The notes under the pieces: generated by a model
What the model saw: the letters and a program-made list of their open reading frames with translations, nothing else
Database searches by the model: none
Told to the model about the DNA's origin: nothing
Shown here: positions 36,731 to 45,678 of the stretch, piece after piece
Position numbering within the stretch: position 1 is the first letter of the stretch
How the letters are laid out: the number at the start of each line of letters is the position of its first letter
Made by a program: the position numbers and the translations under genes
NCBI RefSeq assembly: GCF_014207705.1
Contig: NZ_JACHIU010000001.1
Coordinates: 3,898,501-3,962,500 of the forward strand
Source of the DNA: Sphaerisporangium rubeum
GTDB taxonomy: Bacteria; Actinomycetota; Actinomycetes; Streptosporangiales; Streptosporangiaceae
Direction of reading: 5' to 3'
Length of the DNA stretch: 64,000 nt

Positions 36731-39700
36731 ATGTCCGCATATATCCGGTTTCCCGCGATCTTCGAGGATTTGGTGGCGTTCACCGCCGAAGACGACCTGT
36801 GGACGGTGTCCAGCCAAGGAGGACGGGCCCACCGCCTCACCGCCGGACTCGCCGAGGCCACCTACCCCCGGTTCTCACCGGACGGCGGCCTGCTCGCGTT
36901 CGTCGGCTGCGAAGAAGGACCCGAAGAGGTCTACATCATGCCCGCCGACGGCGGCCCCGCACGCCGCCTCACCTACGACGCGGCACTCTGCACCGTCACC
37001 ACCTGGTCCCCCGACGGCGACGTCATCTACGCCAGCGACGCACGCCAGCCGTTCAACCGCCGCAAACACCTCCACCGCGTGGACACACAAGGACACACCC
37101 GGCCACTCCCCCACGGCCCCGCCAACACCATCGCCTACGGCCCCGGCGGCGCCGTCGTCCTCGGCCGCAACACCGCCGACCCCGCACGATGGAAGCGCTA
37201 CCGCGGCGGCACCGTCGGCGACCTGTGGATCGACAGAGAAGGCGACGGCAACTTCGCCAGGCTCATCGCCCTCGCCGGCAACCTCGCCTCCCCCTGCTGG
37301 GCCGGCGACCGCGTCTACTTCCTGTCCGACCACGAAGGCATCGGCAACGTCTACTCCTGCACCCCCACCGGCACCGGCCTGCGCCGCCACACCGACCACG
37401 GCGAATACTACGCACGCAACCTCTCGAGCGACGGCACCCGCCTCGTCTACCACTCCGCGGGTGACCTCTACCTCCTCGACCCCGCCGAAGGCGAACCCCG
37501 GCGCCTCGACGTGAGACTCGGCAGCTCACGCACCCAGCGCAACCGCCGCTTCGCCTCCGCCGCGCGCTACCTCGACAGCGCGCGCCTCGCCCCCGACGGC
37601 AGCGGCCTCGCCGTCACCACCCGCGGCAAGGCCTACTCGTTCGGCAACTGGGAAGGCCCCGTACGCCAGCACGGCGAACCCGACGGCGTCCGCTACCGCC
37701 TGCTCAGCTGGCTCCCCGGCCACGACCGGCTCATCGCCGCCGCGAGCGACGACACCGAATGGGAAACCCTCGTCGTGCTCACCGCCGACGGCAGCGCCGA
37801 CCCCATCCGCCTCACCGGCCTCGACACCGGCCGCGCCATCAACCTGGAGGTGTCACCCGGCGCCGACCGCGTCGCACTCGCCAACCACCGCAACCAACTG
37901 CTCGTCATCGACCTCCCCGCCGGACCCGGCGATCAACCCACCCTCACCGTCGCCGACCACAGCCCCTACTCCCGCATCACCGGCCTCACCTGGTCCCCCG
38001 ACGGCGACTGGCTCGCCTACGCCTGCCCCGAATCGGCCCAGACCACGGCCATCAAGCTCTACCAGACCACGACCGGCCGGACCCACCGCGTCACCCGCCC
38101 CGTCCTCCGCGACGGCATGCCCGCCTTCGACCCCGAAGGCCGCTACCTCTACTTCATCGGCGAACGCGTCTTCAACCCCGTCTACGACGCCCTGCAGTTC
38201 GACCTCGGCTTCCCCCTCGGCACCCGCCCCTACGCCGTCACCCTCCGCCACGACGTCCCCTCACCGTTCGTCCCCGAACCCCAGCCCCTCACCGGCGACG
38301 ACGGCAAGAAGACATCCACCGGCGAACCCGGCCAGGACGACGCCGGCACCCCGGCGGACGACACCGAGGACCAGACCGGCGACGAGTCCGGGAACGACGC
38401 CGGCGACGAAGGATTGCGCATCGACCTGGACGGCATCGAACGGCGCGTCATCGCCTTCCCCGTCCCCGAAGGCCGCTACCACCGCATCGCCGGTCTCAAG
38501 GACAAAGTGCTGTTCACCGTCCACCAGGTCACCGGCAGCCGCGCCGACGAGTACGCCGACCACACCGGCGCCACCCTCCAGGCGTACGACCTGCGCAAAC
38601 ACAAAGTCGACACCATCACAGGCGACGTCACCGACTTCCGCCTCGGCCACGACGGCACCACCCTGCTCCTGCGCTCAGGCAACCGCCTGCGCGTCGTCAA
38701 AGCCGGCGACACACCCCCCGACGACGACGCCACCACCCGCACCTCCGGCTGGATCGACCTGCACCGCGTCAAGGTCTCCGTGCTCCCCGACGCCGAATGG
38801 CGCCAGATGTTCCGCGAGGCCTGGCGCCTCCAGCGCGAGCACTTCTGGGCCGAGGACATGGCCGGAATCGACTGGGACGGCGTCTACCGCCGCTACCTCC
38901 CCCTCGTCGACAAGATCACCACCCGCGGCGAGTTCTCCGACCTGCTCTGGGAACTCCACGGCGAACTCGGCACCTCCCACGCCTACGAAGCAGGCGGCGA
39001 ATACCGCGAAAGCCCCCACTACTGGCAGGGCCTGCTCGGCGCCGACACCGAGTACCGCGACGGCGCGCACGTCATCACCCACATCGTCCACGGCGACCCC
39101 TGGGACCCCGAAGCCACCTCCCCCCTCAACCGTCCAGGCCTCGGCATACGACCAGGCGACACGGTCACCGCCGTCAACGGCCAGCCCGCCACCACCCCCG
39201 AAGGCCCCGCTCGCCTCCTGGTCAACCAGGCCGACCAGGAGATCGAACTCACCGTCAGGCGCGGTGACACCCCACCGCGCACCGTCACCGTCAAGGCCAT
39301 GTCCGACGAACAACCGGCCCGCTACCGCGACTGGGTGGAGACCAACCGGGCCCGCGTCCACGAACGCACCGGCGGCCGCGTCGGCTACCTGCACATCCCC
39401 AACATGGGCCCGCTCGGCTACGCCGAGTTCCACCGCGGTTTCCTCGCCGAGCACGACCGCGAGGGCCTGGTGGTGGACGTCCGCTTCAACGGCGGCGGCC
39501 ACGTCTCCGGCCTGCTCCTGCAGAAACTCGCCCGCCGCAGACTCGGCTACGACTTCCCCCGCTGGGGGGTGCCGGAGCCCTACCCCGCCGAGTCACCCCG
39601 CGGCCCGATGGTCGCCATCACCAACGAGCTCGCCGGCTCCGACGGCGACATCTTCAGCCACACCTTCAAACTGCTCAAGCTCGGCCCCCTGGTCGGCAAA

Positions 39701-40000
39701 CGCACCTGGGGCGGCGTCATCGGCATCTGGCCCCGTCACCGGCTCGCCGACGGCACCGTCACGACCCAGCCGGAGTTCTCCTTCGCCTTCGACGACGTCG
39801 GCTGGCGCGTGGAGAACTACGGCACCGACCCCGACGTCGAGGTGGACATCACCCCGCAGGAGTACGCCACCGGCGTCGACTCCCAGCTGGAACGCGCCGT
39901 CGATCTCGCGCTGGAGGCCCTGGCCGAACGTCCCCCGCACACCCCCAACCCGGCCGACCGGCCGCGTCTCACCGTGCCGCCACTGCCACCTCGTGGGTGA
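36731..40000 (+). CDS. Tricorn protease homologue
   Basis: This large cytoplasmic serine peptidase of 1089 residues is thought to trim peptides after the proteasome. The N-terminal half is beta-propeller (FSPDGGLLAF, WSPDGDVIYAS, WSPDGDWLAY). An acidic low-complexity insert (about 520-560, DDTEDQTGDESGNDAGDEG) precedes the C1 domain, a PDZ domain (GIRPGDTVTAVNGQP) and the C2 catalytic domain. The catalytic Ser is in NELAGSDGDIF and the His in GTSHAYE. The ATG at 36731 follows GAGGATCG. The propeller half prefers GAA and AAA codons. Confidence 0.93.
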   Translation: MSAYIRFPAIFEDLVAFTAEDDLWTVSSQGGRAHRLTAGLAEATYPRFSPDGGLLAFVGCEEGPEEVYIMPADGGPARRLTYDAALCTVTTWSPDGDVIYASDARQPFNRRKHLHRVDTQGHTRPLPHGPANTIAYGPGGAVVLGRNTADPARWKRYRGGTVGDLWIDREGDGNFARLIALAGNLASPCWAGDRVYFLSDHEGIGNVYSCTPTGTGLRRHTDHGEYYARNLSSDGTRLVYHSAGDLYLLDPAEGEPRRLDVRLGSSRTQRNRRFASAARYLDSARLAPDGSGLAVTTRGKAYSFGNWEGPVRQHGEPDGVRYRLLSWLPGHDRLIAAASDDTEWETLVVLTADGSADPIRLTGLDTGRAINLEVSPGADRVALANHRNQLLVIDLPAGPGDQPTLTVADHSPYSRITGLTWSPDGDWLAYACPESAQTTAIKLYQTTTGRTHRVTRPVLRDGMPAFDPEGRYLYFIGERVFNPVYDALQFDLGFPLGTRPYAVTLRHDVPSPFVPEPQPLTGDDGKKTSTGEPGQDDAGTPADDTEDQTGDESGNDAGDEGLRIDLDGIERRVIAFPVPEGRYHRIAGLKDKVLFTVHQVTGSRADEYADHTGATLQAYDLRKHKVDTITGDVTDFRLGHDGTTLLLRSGNRLRVVKAGDTPPDDDATTRTSGWIDLHRVKVSVLPDAEWRQMFREAWRLQREHFWAEDMAGIDWDGVYRRYLPLVDKITTRGEFSDLLWELHGELGTSHAYEAGGEYRESPHYWQGLLGADTEYRDGAHVITHIVHGDPWDPEATSPLNRPGLGIRPGDTVTAVNGQPATTPEGPARLLVNQADQEIELTVRRGDTPPRTVTVKAMSDEQPARYRDWVETNRARVHERTGGRVGYLHIPNMGPLGYAEFHRGFLAEHDREGLVVDVRFNGGGHVSGLLLQKLARRRLGYDFPRWGVPEPYPAESPRGPMVAITNELAGSDGDIFSHTFKLLKLGPLVGKRTWGGVIGIWPRHRLADGTVTTQPEFSFAFDDVGWRVENYGTDPDVEVDITPQEYATGVDSQLERAVDLALEALAERPPHTPNPADRPRLTVPPLPPRG

Positions 40001-40041
40001 CGGGGTTGGAAATTGCCAAGGGAATCTGATCTCCACCTGGC

Positions 40042-40060
40042 GCCTTTACGATGTAGATCA
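40042..40060. promoter_or_regulatory. GCC-TTTAC-N3-GTAGATCA element, copy 2
   Basis: The core is TTTAC-GAT-GTAGA. It lies between the convergent tricorn and SGNH genes, and its TCA end is the stop codon of the SGNH gene on the minus strand, exactly as in copy 3. Confidence 0.45.
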
Positions 40061-41056
40061 CTGAGTGCTCCAACCGGCGGCGGGCCACTGCGCGATCGCG
40101 CCGTCGGCCGGCAGGGACGGTTTTGGTGTCGCGGACGGCGAAGGGGGCGGCACCGGCTCCTCCTCCGGCGGCGTCCGCTGTTCCGGCGCGTCCTGCTCGG
40201 GCTTGCGCTGTGCCAGAGGGTCCTCGCGGGCCAGCGGCGAGCGGTCGAACGAGAAGCCGTTCGTGAACGTCGCCTGCGCCAGGGCCCGCTGGCCGTCGGC
40301 GTTGGGGTGGAAGAAGTCCCACTTGCTCACGTGGTCCAGCGTGAACGGGTAGGAGAAAACCGCGCCGCCGTCGTACCGGCAGCCGGGGCCGTACGCCGCG
40401 CAGGCCTCGGCCATCTGCGCGTTGTACTCCTGCACCCGCTCACGCACACGGTCGCGGCGCGCCTTGTCCTTCTTGGCGTCGGAACCGGCATTGGCCAGCA
40501 TTGTGGGGCAGATGCCGCCGATCGCCCAGAACGACTTGGCCAGGACGTTGTCCTTGCCGATGCGCCACAGCCGCTTCAGATCGGGGATGCTGGCCGCGAA
40601 CACCTTCGCCCCGGACGGCGCGAGCACCGCCAGCGCGCGGTCGATGCGCGCGCGGTAGGTCGCCACCGGGGTCATCTTGGACTCGCTCGCCACGCACGCG
40701 TCCTGCGCGCCGATCAGCAGCGTGACGTACCCGGCCTTGGCGGCCACGGCCTTCTGCGCCTGCGCGGCCATGTCGGCGCTGGTCGACCCGGGGACCGCGA
40801 AGTTGCGGTTGTGGCCCTTGATGGCCGGGCCGAGGGCCAGCAGCCGCAGGTAGTGGCTGTTCACCCCCGGGTGGTCACCCGCCGACCAGGACCGCGAGGT
40901 GCACGAGACGTACCAGCCGCAGGCGTTGAACCCCGCGCTGATCGAGTCGCCGAGCGCCGCCATCACCGGCGGGACCGGGTCGGCGGCGAGCGCCACCGCC
41001 GTACCCGGAGCCCCCGCCACCGCGGCGGCGAGCACGAACGCGATCCTTTTGACCAT
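40058..41056 (-). CDS. Secreted SGNH/GDSL hydrolase
   Basis: This 332-residue extracellular esterase or lipase has a signal peptide (about residues 1-24, FVLAAAVAGAPGTAVALAA). Block I is ALGDSISAGFN with the catalytic Ser, block III is LIGAQDAC (GxND variant) and block V is WDFFHPNADGQ with Asp and His. The Cys residues in ACGWYVSCTSRSW suggest disulfides, as in the Streptomyces SGNH lipase group. The C-terminus is a Pro/Glu-rich tail (QDAPEQRTPPEEEPVPPPSP). The ATG at 41056 starts directly at the signal peptide. Confidence 0.9.
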   Translation of the reverse strand: MVKRIAFVLAAAVAGAPGTAVALAADPVPPVMAALGDSISAGFNACGWYVSCTSRSWSAGDHPGVNSHYLRLLALGPAIKGHNRNFAVPGSTSADMAAQAQKAVAAKAGYVTLLIGAQDACVASESKMTPVATYRARIDRALAVLAPSGAKVFAASIPDLKRLWRIGKDNVLAKSFWAIGGICPTMLANAGSDAKKDKARRDRVRERVQEYNAQMAEACAAYGPGCRYDGGAVFSYPFTLDHVSKWDFFHPNADGQRALAQATFTNGFSFDRSPLAREDPLAQRKPEQDAPEQRTPPEEEPVPPPSPSATPKPSLPADGAIAQWPAAGWSTQ

Positions 41057-41305
41057 GGGCACCTCACCTGGGACACGATCTACGGGAGAGATCGGAAGAA
41101 CGAGCACCCAAGGTAGAGATCGGCGACGACCTGCTCTATTACCTCTGAGCAAGGCGTTGCTACCGTTGACCAAGTTCCTATCGCGGCTTGACAGGGCAGG
41201 AGCGCGTGTGCAGCCGGAGACGGCCCGACATCACCTTCCCCCCACCCGGCTGTGAGAGGTGCCCCCGATGTCGAACGTGTTCAGTTTCCGCATAAGGTGG
41301 GCAAG

Positions 41306-42535
41306 GTGAGTGTCGCGCTCGGGATGACCCGCCCCCCGCTGGTTCGCACCATTCCCGTTCACGACCCGGAGGACCTGGTCGCCCGCCTGCCGCAGGCACC
41401 CCCGTACGCCTGGATCCACCAGGGGGACGGCCTGGTCGCCTGGGGAGAGGCGGCCAGAGCCACGGTGCCGCCGGGTGCGGGACGCTTCGACTGGGCACGC
41501 CGCTGGCTGGCGCGCGTGTTCGCCGGGACCCGCGTCGAGGACGACGTCCTGGTCCCCGGCTCGGGTCCGGTCGCGTTTGGTTCGTTCACCTTCGACCCGG
41601 CCTCCGCCGGTTCGGTGCTCGTCGTCCCTCGCATCGTGCTCGGCCGCCGGGACGGCCGCGCGTGGCTGACCACCGTCGGCGACCCCCCCATCGACCTGAT
41701 GGCCCCACCCGAGAGCCCCGGCGGCGTGCTGTACGCCGACGGCTCGCGCACCGCGCCGGAGTGGGAGCACGCGGTGGCCCGCGCCGTCGGCGAGATCCGG
41801 TCGGGACGGCTGGAGAAGGTCGTGCTCGCCCGCGACCTCGTCGCCACCACCGAACGCGACATCGACGTACGGCTGCTGCTGGACCGCCTGGCCCGCGCCT
41901 ACCCCGAGTGCTACACGTTCTCCTGCGACGGCCTGGTCGGCGCCACCCCCGAACTCCTGGTGCGCCACACCGGCCAGGCCATCGAGTCCCTTGTCCTCGC
42001 CGGCACCACCGCCAGAGGCGCCACCCCCGCCGAGGACAAGGAACGCGGCCAGGCCCTGTTCGACTCCCCCAAGAACCGCCACGAGCACGTCTGCGCCGTC
42101 GCCTCGGTCCGCGACGCGCTCGCCCCCCTGTGCGCGGAGCTGACCGTCCCCGACGAACCGGAACTGCTGACCCTCCCCAACGTCCAGCACCTGGCCAGCC
42201 GGGTGCACGGCCGCCTGTCCGACGGCGCCTCCGTGCTCGACGTCGTCGCCGCCATGCACCCCACGGCCGCCGTCGGCGGCACCCCCACCGCCGTGGCCCT
42301 CGACGTCATCCGCCGGCTCGAAGGCATGGACCGCGGCCGCTACGCCGGCCCGGTCGGCTGGATCGACGCGCGCGGCGACGGCGAATGGGGCATCGCCCTG
42401 CGCAGCGCCGAGATCACCGGCCCCACCGCACGCCTGTTCGCCGGTTGCGGCATCATGCGCGACTCCGACCCCGCCGCCGAGCTCGCCGAGGCCCAGGCCA
42501 AGTTCCGCGTGATGCGCCAGGCCCTGGAGGGCTGA
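41306..42535 (+). CDS. menF: Isochorismate synthase
   Basis: This 409-residue chorismate-utilising enzyme converts chorismate to isochorismate, the first step of classical menaquinone synthesis. Visible motifs are GRLEKVVLARD, PKNRHEH, HPTAAVGGTP, GPVGWIDARGDGEWGIALR and GCGIMRDSDPAAELAEAQAKF. The GTG at 41306 is preceded by AAGGTGGGC; an ATG at 41315 or an open frame to 41252 are alternatives. menD, menB and menE lie at 49.6-53.5 kb, so menaquinone is the likely pathway rather than a siderophore. Confidence 0.88.
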   Translation: MSVALGMTRPPLVRTIPVHDPEDLVARLPQAPPYAWIHQGDGLVAWGEAARATVPPGAGRFDWARRWLARVFAGTRVEDDVLVPGSGPVAFGSFTFDPASAGSVLVVPRIVLGRRDGRAWLTTVGDPPIDLMAPPESPGGVLYADGSRTAPEWEHAVARAVGEIRSGRLEKVVLARDLVATTERDIDVRLLLDRLARAYPECYTFSCDGLVGATPELLVRHTGQAIESLVLAGTTARGATPAEDKERGQALFDSPKNRHEHVCAVASVRDALAPLCAELTVPDEPELLTLPNVQHLASRVHGRLSDGASVLDVVAAMHPTAAVGGTPTAVALDVIRRLEGMDRGRYAGPVGWIDARGDGEWGIALRSAEITGPTARLFAGCGIMRDSDPAAELAEAQAKFRVMRQALEG

Positions 42536-42648
42536 GCCGGCGGCCCGCGCCGCACGCCACGGCCCCGCTCACCGGCCGGCGTCCGCGACCCGTTCCGCTC
42601 CGTGTGCCGCGGCATAAGGGGTCTTCCTGACCTGCACGGTTCACTTGG

Positions 42649-42674
42649 GTCAGAATTTGTCAGGACATTCTGAC
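42649..42674. promoter_or_regulatory. Operator/promoter of the GntR-UTRA gene
   Basis: Perfect 8-bp arms GTCAGAAT (42649-42656) and ATTCTGAC (42667-42674) flank a 10-bp centre that contains the -35-like TTGTCA. TAGCCT at 42681 is a possible -10 with 18-bp spacing. The site is 52 bp upstream of the GntR start and is probably autoregulatory. Confidence 0.6.
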
Positions 42675-42725
42675 GTCCGCTAGCCTCTCACCGTAAGCGG
42701 TCGGTCACGGAGCCGGGAGTACGCG

Positions 42726-43466
42726 ATGAGCACTCGACTCGACATCGATCTCGACCGGTCGAGCCCGGTGCCGCTGTACTTCCAGGTGGCCGAGCAGATC
42801 GCCGAGGCGATCAAGCGGGGCGAACTGGGGCCGGGTGCGCGGCTGGACAACGAGATACTGCTGGCGGACCGGCTCGGGCTGTCACGGCCCACGATCCGGC
42901 AGGCGATCCAGTACCTCGTGGACAAGGGCCTGCTGGTGCGCAAACGCGGCGTCGGCACGCAGGTCGTGCACGGACAGGTGAAGCGGTCGGTGGAGCTGAC
43001 CAGCCTGTACGACGACCTGCGGCGCGCCGGGCAGGAGCCGGGAACGCGGGTGCTGGCACTGGAGGCGGTGGGGGCCGACGACGCGATCGCCGCGGTGCTC
43101 GGGGTCGCGGCCGGCACGCCGGTGGTGCGGGTCGAACGGGTGCGGTACGCCTCAGGGGAGCCGCTGGCGGTGCTGCACAACTGGCTGCCCGCCGGGCTCG
43201 GGCCGCTCACCGCGCAGGCACTGGAGGAACGCGGGCTGTACGAGCTGCTGCGCGCCGCCGGGGTCCGCATGCGCGTCGCGAACCAGCGCATCGGGGCCAA
43301 GGCCGCCACCAACGTCGAGGCCCGGCTGCTGGACGAGCGGCGCGGCGCTCCCCTGCTCACCATGACGCGCACCACCTACGACGACCAGGGACGGGCCGTG
43401 GAGCACGGGTCGCATGTCTACCGTGCCACGCACTACTCGCTGGAGGTCACGCTCATCGAGCGCTGA
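42726..43466 (+). CDS. GntR family regulator, HutC/UTRA subfamily
   Basis: This is a 246-residue regulator. The winged HTH contains PLYFQVAEQIAEAIKRGEL and LADRLGLSRPTIRQAIQYLV followed by the wing GLLVRKRGVGTQV. The UTRA ligand domain (about 90-240) has VVRVERVRYASGEPLAVLHN and the final HVYRATHYSLEVTLIER. The ATG at 42726 follows GGGAG. It converges on the RiPP operon and lies between it and menF. Its ligand and targets are not evident; autoregulation through the upstream dyad is likely. Confidence 0.9.
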   Translation: MSTRLDIDLDRSSPVPLYFQVAEQIAEAIKRGELGPGARLDNEILLADRLGLSRPTIRQAIQYLVDKGLLVRKRGVGTQVVHGQVKRSVELTSLYDDLRRAGQEPGTRVLALEAVGADDAIAAVLGVAAGTPVVRVERVRYASGEPLAVLHNWLPAGLGPLTAQALEERGLYELLRAAGVRMRVANQRIGAKAATNVEARLLDERRGAPLLTMTRTTYDDQGRAVEHGSHVYRATHYSLEVTLIER

Positions 43467-43532
43467 ACCGGGACAGCCGGCCGGGTGACGGAGGTCCGGC
43501 AGCAGGCGGACAGGGGTCGTGACCACCCAGGT

Positions 43533-43552
43533 GCCTTTTACAAAGTAGATCA
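43533..43552. promoter_or_regulatory. GCC-TTTAC-N3-GTAGATCA element, copy 3
   Basis: The core is TTTAC-AAA-GTAGA with one extra T before it. It lies between the convergent GntR gene and the RiPP operon, and its TCA is the stop codon of the last RiPP gene on the minus strand. Confidence 0.45.
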
Positions 43553-44632
43553 GCCGGAGTTCTGGCTGAGGAGGTAGTCGCGCGCCTTCTCCAACGGAGA
43601 CACCCCGTACTCCTCCTCCACCGCCGAGGCGATCAGATGGCAGAACAGGTGCCGCTGGATCGCGGTGACACCGAGCCGGGCCAGGTGCGCGTAGAGCATG
43701 TTGACCACGAGGCGATGAGCGAGGAACCAGTCCGATTCGAGAACCTCGCTCCGGAACCGGCCGGTGGACATGAGCACGTCGAAATAGCCGACGGGGTGGC
43801 GCTGGACCACGGGCTGGTCGGGGAAGTCCAGGTCGATCTCCTTACGGGCCAGCAGCGGGAGAGCCGTCTCCTTCTGGCGGCGGGTGAAGGCGATCCAGTC
43901 GCGTACGTGCGGCGGCGGGTCGCCGGCGTCGATCGCCGCGACCACGCCGGTCACCGTCGCGCGCATCTGCCTGGCGTTCTGGCGGTACCGGGCCTCGAAC
44001 GCCGCCATGAGCGCGTCGCGGTCCTCGCAGCACGAGGCGGCCGCCTCGACGTGCGAGCGGTACGACATGTACCCGCGGGCGATCGGGGGGACGCTCACGT
44101 GGGCCACGGCGACCATGAGGTCGATGACGGCCGTGAACAGCGCGAGCTCGCCCCGCCGGACCCGGTCGAGCGTGCCGAACGCGAGCCTGGTGCTCTCCGC
44201 GGCGGCCTCGTCGATCAGGTCCGCCAGCACCTGGCCGCCGAAGACGCGCAGCCGGTCGTCGTACGGCTCGGTCTGCAGGGAGTTGTCCGGGTACCACGGC
44301 GACAGCGGCCCGGTCTCGTGTTCCCGCACGGCGAGCAGGCGGTGCGCGGCGAGATGCTCGTGCTCGTCGAGGCGGGTGGTGGACGGGTGCTCACGCAGAT
44401 ACCGGGTGATCGCCTCGGTGGCGGCAGGGAGGATCTCGCGGTCCCAGTCCCCCGTGGCCGCTCGGAAGTTGAGCCGCAGGTGAGGGCCCTGGCGCCAGTG
44501 GCGGACGATGTACGGCCGCTGGACCAGGCCGTCCAGGCGCCGCAGGAGCGGCCGGACGCAGTCCAGGATCAGGCCGTCCTTGTCCTGGTCGTAGTACCGG
44601 ATCTGGACGGCGCGCCAGGTGACGTCACTCAT
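43550..44632 (-). CDS. SpaB_C-domain protein, candidate [4+2] pyridine synthase (pyritide/thiopeptide D-type)
   Basis: This 360-residue protein belongs to the thiopeptide-type bacteriocin biosynthesis (SpaB_C) family. Near the N-terminus it has QIRYYDQDKDGLILDCVRPL and RHWRQGPHLRLNFRA; the C-terminus has LVVNMLYAHLARLGVTAIQR. In thiopeptide and pyritide operons this position and size belong to the enzyme (TbtD/MroD) that joins two dehydroalanines into a pyridine and releases the leader. The ATG at 44632 overlaps the preceding gene's stop (ATGA), which rules out the longer frame to 44743. It could instead be a second elimination-like protein; assignment rests on gene order and on the lack of the HLFCNRLG motif of its neighbour. 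Confidence 0.75.
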   Translation of the reverse strand: MSDVTWRAVQIRYYDQDKDGLILDCVRPLLRRLDGLVQRPYIVRHWRQGPHLRLNFRAATGDWDREILPAATEAITRYLREHPSTTRLDEHEHLAAHRLLAVREHETGPLSPWYPDNSLQTEPYDDRLRVFGGQVLADLIDEAAAESTRLAFGTLDRVRRGELALFTAVIDLMVAVAHVSVPPIARGYMSYRSHVEAAASCCEDRDALMAAFEARYRQNARQMRATVTGVVAAIDAGDPPPHVRDWIAFTRRQKETALPLLARKEIDLDFPDQPVVQRHPVGYFDVLMSTGRFRSEVLESDWFLAHRLVVNMLYAHLARLGVTAIQRHLFCHLIASAVEEEYGVSPLEKARDYLLSQNSG

Positions 44633-45678
44633 GGCCTCTCCTCTTTCCGCGCCTGCGCCTGCAGGGTGGCGGCGCTCAGGTACCGCAGGTGCGCCTCTTC
44701 GGCGATCGACAGGCCGAGCCGGTTGCAGAACAGGTGGACGCACCGGTCCAGCACGATCAGGACGTCGTCCCGTGCCGCGTCGGCGGGGCCGTCAAGGCGA
44801 GGACCACCGGGGACACGGAGGCTCGTGTCCTGTCGGGCCGGACCGAAGCGGCCGGCCCGCCGGAGCGCGTCGAGCCGCCGCCGCAGGGTGCCGATCGACC
44901 GCCACCAGGCCCCGGCGTGAGATTCCTGCGGAGGCGGCCCACCGGCACGGCCGGCCGGTGGGTGGTCCCCGGACATGACGGCGCGGGAGGCGACGGCTCG
45001 GCAGCGCTCGGCCTGTGCGACGAGGGCTTCGCGCCGGCTCGCGAAGATCTCCGCCTGCCGTGCGCGAGCCGGAGCCGGATCCCAGCGGCCGCGTTCCCGG
45101 GTCAGCAGAAGGCCGAGGCGGCGAGGGTCGGGTTCCCCGGCCATGAGGGTGAGCATCGTCGCGGCGAGAGCGTGGCCGAGGCGCCGCCGGTGGTCGGGCT
45201 CGGCGCGCAGGATCGCCAGCGCGATCCGGCTGGAGTCGGTGAAGTGCCGTTCGACGGCCGTGACGGCCTCCGGCCCGCCGAACGTCGCGTACTCCGGCCG
45301 GTAGGCGACGGCCTCGACGTGGTCGTCGGGACGAAGCCGTTCGTCGTACGCGGCCAGGCCCTCGCGCCGCGCGAACTCCCGCGCCAGCAGCGCGTAGTGC
45401 TCACGGTCCCAGGTGCCGGCCGACGGATGCGCCACGAGGTGCTCCTCCAGTACGGCGGTGGCACGTTTCCCGATCGTCGCGGCGTCGCCGGCGTCACGCG
45501 GCAGCAGGCGGAGCCGGAGATGCGGGCCGCCCTCCCAGTACCGCAGGAAGAAGAACCCCTCCAGCCGCGGATCCAGCTCTCCGACCAGACCGTCGACGGC
45601 CGTGGTGAGCAGCAGGTCGGTGCCGGCCCGGTGGAAGGCGTGCAGCGAGATCCAGCGGTCGGTCATGGCCTCAGTCAT
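44629..45678 (-). CDS. Split LanB elimination-domain protein (C-type)
   Basis: This 349-residue SpaB_C protein probably removes glutamate from glutamylated Ser/Thr to leave dehydroamino acids. The family's core is clear: WISLHAFHRAGTDLLLT, then FFFLRYWEGGPHLRLRL with the two conserved Arg, and DRCVHLFCNRLGLSIAEEAHL near the end, which carries the His and Asn-Arg seen in LanB elimination domains. A disordered Pro/Gly-rich insert (about residues 232-262) interrupts the middle. It overlaps the upstream B gene by 8 nt (ATG 45678; ATG 45666 is an alternative) and the D gene by 4 nt. Confidence 0.82.
   Translation of the reverse strand: MTEAMTDRWISLHAFHRAGTDLLLTTAVDGLVGELDPRLEGFFFLRYWEGGPHLRLRLLPRDAGDAATIGKRATAVLEEHLVAHPSAGTWDREHYALLAREFARREGLAAYDERLRPDDHVEAVAYRPEYATFGGPEAVTAVERHFTDSSRIALAILRAEPDHRRRLGHALAATMLTLMAGEPDPRRLGLLLTRERGRWDPAPARARQAEIFASRREALVAQAERCRAVASRAVMSGDHPPAGRAGGPPPQESHAGAWWRSIGTLRRRLDALRRAGRFGPARQDTSLRVPGGPRLDGPADAARDDVLIVLDRCVHLFCNRLGLSIAEEAHLRYLSAATLQAQARKEERP

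Noticed and set aside
43637-44920. Long plus-strand open frames opposite the RiPP genes (also 44689-45771, 45413-47713)
   Set aside because: They mirror the minus-strand LanB-family genes, have Arg/Gly/Glu-rich compositions and no ribosome sites; the minus strand gives recognisable motifs.
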